From NCBI RefSeq assembly GCF_029227915.1, contig NC_079878.1:14880001-14944000 (forward strand): DNA of 64,000 nucleotides, read 5' to 3'. How positions within the stretch are numbered: position 1 is the first letter of the stretch; every line of letters starts with the position of its first letter. Shown here one piece after another: positions 61,034-64,000 of the stretch. A program made the position numbers and the translations under genes. The stretch is from Hydractinia symbiolongicarpus (taxonomy: Eukaryota > Cnidaria > Hydrozoa > Anthoathecata > Hydractiniidae). The notes below the pieces were generated by a model. It ran no database searches. It worked only from the letters and a program-made list of their open reading frames with translations, and was not told the DNA's origin.

Positions 61034-61093
61034 TTTTGTTGCACATAGCCTAAGGCTACAAATAATTTTTAGTAATTAAATTTTAATTCTAAA

Positions 61094-64000
61094 ATGGCCG
61101 AACAAATAAACTTGGAATTCGACCCATTCCAGGGTAACGAAACAGTACTTTTAACCGATTTAACTCATCCAGACATAATTTTTTATAACAATGAGATAAC
61201 TAGAAATGCAAAATATTATAATCCAAGTACAAACAATCTTTCTACAGAAATAGATATAAAATCTTTTTCAATACTTCATTTTAATAGTAGAAGCATACAA
61301 AAGAATTTTGAAAATTTTAAACATCTTTTACATAACCTGAAAGTCGCATTTAAAATCATTTGCTTTACCGAAACGTGGTGTAATGATATAAATATGGAGA
61401 AAAACTCAAATTTTCAATTGCAAAATTACACAGTAATTCATCAAATTAGAAAATGTAAAAAGAAAGGCGGTGGAGTGTGCATGTTTCATTCATAATTGCA
61501 TGTTTCATTCATAATTCTATTCTATTCAACCTAAAATTAGACGTGCGCTAACAATAACGACTTTGGCTCATTAAATATAGAGATAATAAACAAAGCAACT
61601 AAAAACATCCACATGCATTTACTCTATCAATAGAAAACTTTGAGAATCATGTGAAAAATATTCTTACGGATCACAATGGCACTGGTAAAAACGTGTACCT
61701 CGTTGGTGATTTCAATCTAAACGTCCTTGATTTTAACACAAACAAATCTGTACAAATTTTTTTATTCTCAGTTTTTCAAAATGGGTTTATTCCACTTATT
61801 AATAAATCAACACGAGTGACGAGATTAAGTGCTACAGCCATAGATCATATCATAACCAACGATTTCACAAATACGACAATTAAAACAGATATTTCTGATC
61901 ATTTTCCAATTTTCATTACGTCACAAACAAATCATTTACACAATTGCTCTGAAAAAATAAAAATAACAAAAAGATTGATCAATGATAACTCTATTAGTTA
62001 TTTTAATAACCTGCTGTATTGTGTGGACTGGAGTCTTGTTTTAGAGAACAATAATACTGATAAAGCTTATGAAATCTTTCTTCAAATATTTCAACAACAA
62101 TATGATCATGCATTCCCAGAACAAACAAAATTTGTTAAAATTAAAACTTTGTTAAACCCTTGGTTAACCAAAGGTTTGTTAAAATCATCTACAGAAGAGT
62201 CTCCATAACTCGAACGGCCAGGGGGAAAAGGAAACCGTTCGAGTTAAGGAGACGTTCGAGTAGTAGAGGTTTTCAAGTTTTTTCAAAATTTTTCCCTTAT
62301 CTGCCTACCAGATGAACAAAAACAGTATATTAAGTACGTAGTCTTACTTATTGGGGGTTCTGGGTTGATGAAATACAAAAACAGAGCGTTTTAGTTGCTT
62401 TTTGCTCAAATTTTTGAAAAAAATCAGTTATAATTGATTGTTTACAAGTATCATCATAATCTCGTTTGATGTTTTTATTTAAGTCCTTTAGGGAAGCCAA
62501 CATTTCTTCCCCAAATTTCGAAAAAACGCTTTGGAGCAGTTCCTTTTTCAAGCTCTTTGAGGGTATTGTATTTTATTTTACAGGACTTGTTATCGGCTCT
62601 AGTTCTTTTTGACCCTGCCACAGACGCCCTTGTCAGATTGTTATGAAATTCTGTTTTTGAAAGTTGGTTGTGAAAGCGTTGTCGTTCGAAACACAACAAA
62701 ACATTCGAATCATGCATTCGAACAATATAAGGCCCACAACACACGTAAACATTAAAATATGAAAATGATAAAGAGTTAAATGATCAGGAAAACTTATCAA
62801 TTTTTTTCAAAATGCCACAAAATTCGAGTTATGGAGTCAAAAACCTTCAAGGGACAAAATAATCTGTTCGACTTAAGGGAACATTCGAGTTATGGAGGTT
62901 CGAGTAGTAGAGGTTTTTTTATAAGAGTTTATTAGGAAACTTTCACGGTGCCAACGAATTCGTTCGAGTTAAGGAGACGTTCGAGTAATAGAGGTTCGAG
63001 TTATGGAGACTCTACTGTATAAAGAAACAGCGCTTGCATGAAAAGTTTTTGAAAGGCAGAACTCTTGAGAATGAAAATAAATATAAACATTATAAACATT
63101 TGTTTGAAAGTATTAAGAGGCGCTCCAAGAAATTTTATTATAGTGGTCTGAATAAACATAAAAACGATGCGAAGAAAACTTGGAGTATAATCAATAAAGT
63201 AATAGGTAAAACAAAATTAAGCAAAGAAAAAATTCCAAAAAAGGTTGAATATTGATGGAAATAAAATCGAGAACAAGTGTCTAATAGCTGAGGAGCTTAA
63301 TGATTTTTTGTAAAAGTGGGTTCAAATCTTGCATCTCAGATGGAACCTAGCAATTTGAGTTTTAAATCCTTTCTCACTATTAATAACGCACAAGTGGAAA
63401 ATAACGAACTAAGTGAAAATGAATTATTCAAAGCGATCGACTCACTACAATCAAATAAAAGTCCAGGTTTTGATGACGTAAATAGTAACGTTGTTAAGCA
63501 AACAAAAAATGATATAAAATTCCACTAATGAATATATTTAACCTTTCCCTGCTGCAAGGATATTTTCCTGAAAAACTTAAAATTGCAAGAGTTCTACCAG
63601 TATATAAAACAGGCGAAATGACTTATGTATCTAATTATAGACCAATATCAGTTCATCCATGTTTCTCAAAAATACTAGAACGCATAATGTACAATAGATT
63701 TTACTCTTTTTTAACTGCTAATAATATTTTATACAACAATCAATTTGGCTTTCAAGCAGGTCATTCTACTGATCATGCAATAGTTAAACTTGTTAATGAA
63801 ATATCAAAAGCGTTTGACGAAAACAAGTACGTGCTAGGAATTTTTATAGATCTAAGCAAAGCATTTGACACTGTAGATCACAAAATTCTACTAGAAAAAC
63901 TCAAAAACTATGGTATCAACAACTCCAACATTCGGTGGTTTGAAACTTATTTATCCAATAGAAAACAATACATTTCCTTTGACGGTGGAAGTAAAAATTA
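61094..64000 (+). pseudogene. LINE ORF2: endonuclease and reverse transcriptase, interrupted
   Basis: ATG at 61,094. Endonuclease: FSILHFNSRSIQKNFENF, IICFTETWC, then a stop after a 19-bp tandem duplication at 61,479-61,516. It resumes with YLVGDFNLNVLDFN (about 61,700), SATAIDHII and DISDHFPIF. The linker LNPWLTKGLLKSS is cut at 62,191 by a Tigger-derived element and resumes at 63,018 as IKKQRLHEKFLK. Reverse transcriptase: NKSPGFDDVNSNV, VSNYRPISVHPCFSKILERI, NNQFGFQAGHSTDHAIV, IFIDLSKAFDTVDHKILLEK and IRWFETYLSNRKQYI at the window end. Stops at 63,255 and 63,526 and earlier breaks make it inactive. Confidence 0.8.
62192..63017. mobile_element. Tigger/pogo deletion derivative inserted in the LINE
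   Basis: The ends CAGAAGAGTCTCCATAACTC (62,192) and GAGTTATGGAGACTCTACTG (ending 63,017) are mirror images with one mismatch, continuing through CGAAC. TA flanks both sides (62,190-62,191; 63,018-63,019). On the minus strand a helix-turn-helix-like start (KYNTLKELEKGTAPKRFFEI) and a tail with CKQSIITDFFQKFE remain, the first and last parts of a Tigger-type transposase, so the catalytic centre was deleted. Confidence 0.8.

Larger units (their letters stand above)
60175..64000 (+). mobile_element. LINE with L1-type ORF1 and EN-RT ORF2, runs off the window
   Basis: ORF1 (60,175-61,033) and ORF2 (61,094 to beyond 64,000) follow each other by 60 bases on the plus strand. ORF2 is interrupted by a Tigger-derived element at 62,192-63,017. 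The reverse transcriptase continues to the last base, so the 3' end is outside. Confidence 0.75.

Noticed and set aside
1-64000. tRNA or rRNA genes
   Set aside because: No cloverleaf-like A/B box arrangement or conserved rRNA core was recognised by eye; a covariance-model scan would be decisive.

Overview
The window is AT-rich metazoan DNA made mostly of transposable elements in several states of decay, with two spliced host genes on the minus strand. GT-AG introns, F5/8 type C plus Ig surface proteins, and the mix of LINE, BEL/Pao, DIRS-like, Polinton, Harbinger, pogo/Tigger and THAP/YqaJ elements fit a cnidarian, most likely a hydrozoan. That placement is inference from content, not a database match.

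Layout. 1-3.9 kb: no gene, one short dispersed repeat. 3.9-5.7 kb: an internally deleted Helitron-like element (2A-like leader, cysteine-peptidase-like domain, last helicase motif, APE endonuclease). 6.0-8.3 kb: LINE reverse transcriptase debris, a YqaJ/THAP remnant, a hairpin-unit array and an 81-bp coding tandem repeat. 8,469-11,909: a transposon with perfect 55-bp terminal inverted repeats. It carries a THAP-DDE transposase with an internal deletion and, convergent to it, an intact SWIM-zinc-finger/YqaJ-nuclease gene. 12.0-15.9 kb: a nearly full-length but broken LINE with a 2A-like leader. 16-19 kb: a DIRS-like scrap and a GTCGAATGG satellite.

19,117-32,111 (minus): a multi-exon host gene for a secreted or membrane surface protein, built from a signal peptide, F5/8C, a lectin-like jelly roll, a second F5/8C, Ig-like and PAN/WSC-like modules, and a C-terminal hydrophobic tail. 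Its introns hold a truncated LINE, a MITE and an integrase-type DNA transposon with 29-bp inverted repeats. 32.4-34.5 kb: fragments of the same endonuclease and integrase families plus BEL/Pao integrase.

34.9-43.0 kb: a decayed Polinton/Maverick (adintovirus-like) block with packaging ATPase, BRO-like protein, capsid proteins and several accessory genes on both strands. It is broken by stops, frameshifts and a LINE piece; polymerase and integrase are not seen. 43,667-50,674 (minus): a complete nine-exon host gene whose exon phases all agree, coding for a 424-residue, low-complexity, acidic-tailed protein I cannot name. 52.4-63 kb: a pogo/Tigger scrap, a 2.6-kb Harbinger element with decayed transposase and MADF/Myb genes, several MITEs, and from 60.2 kb to the window end a LINE with an L1-type ORF1 and an EN-RT ORF2, the latter split by a Tigger-derived element with a clean TA duplication.

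The two host genes look functional. Among the mobile genes, the SWIM/YqaJ gene and two small Polinton genes have open frames; nearly everything else is pseudogenic.
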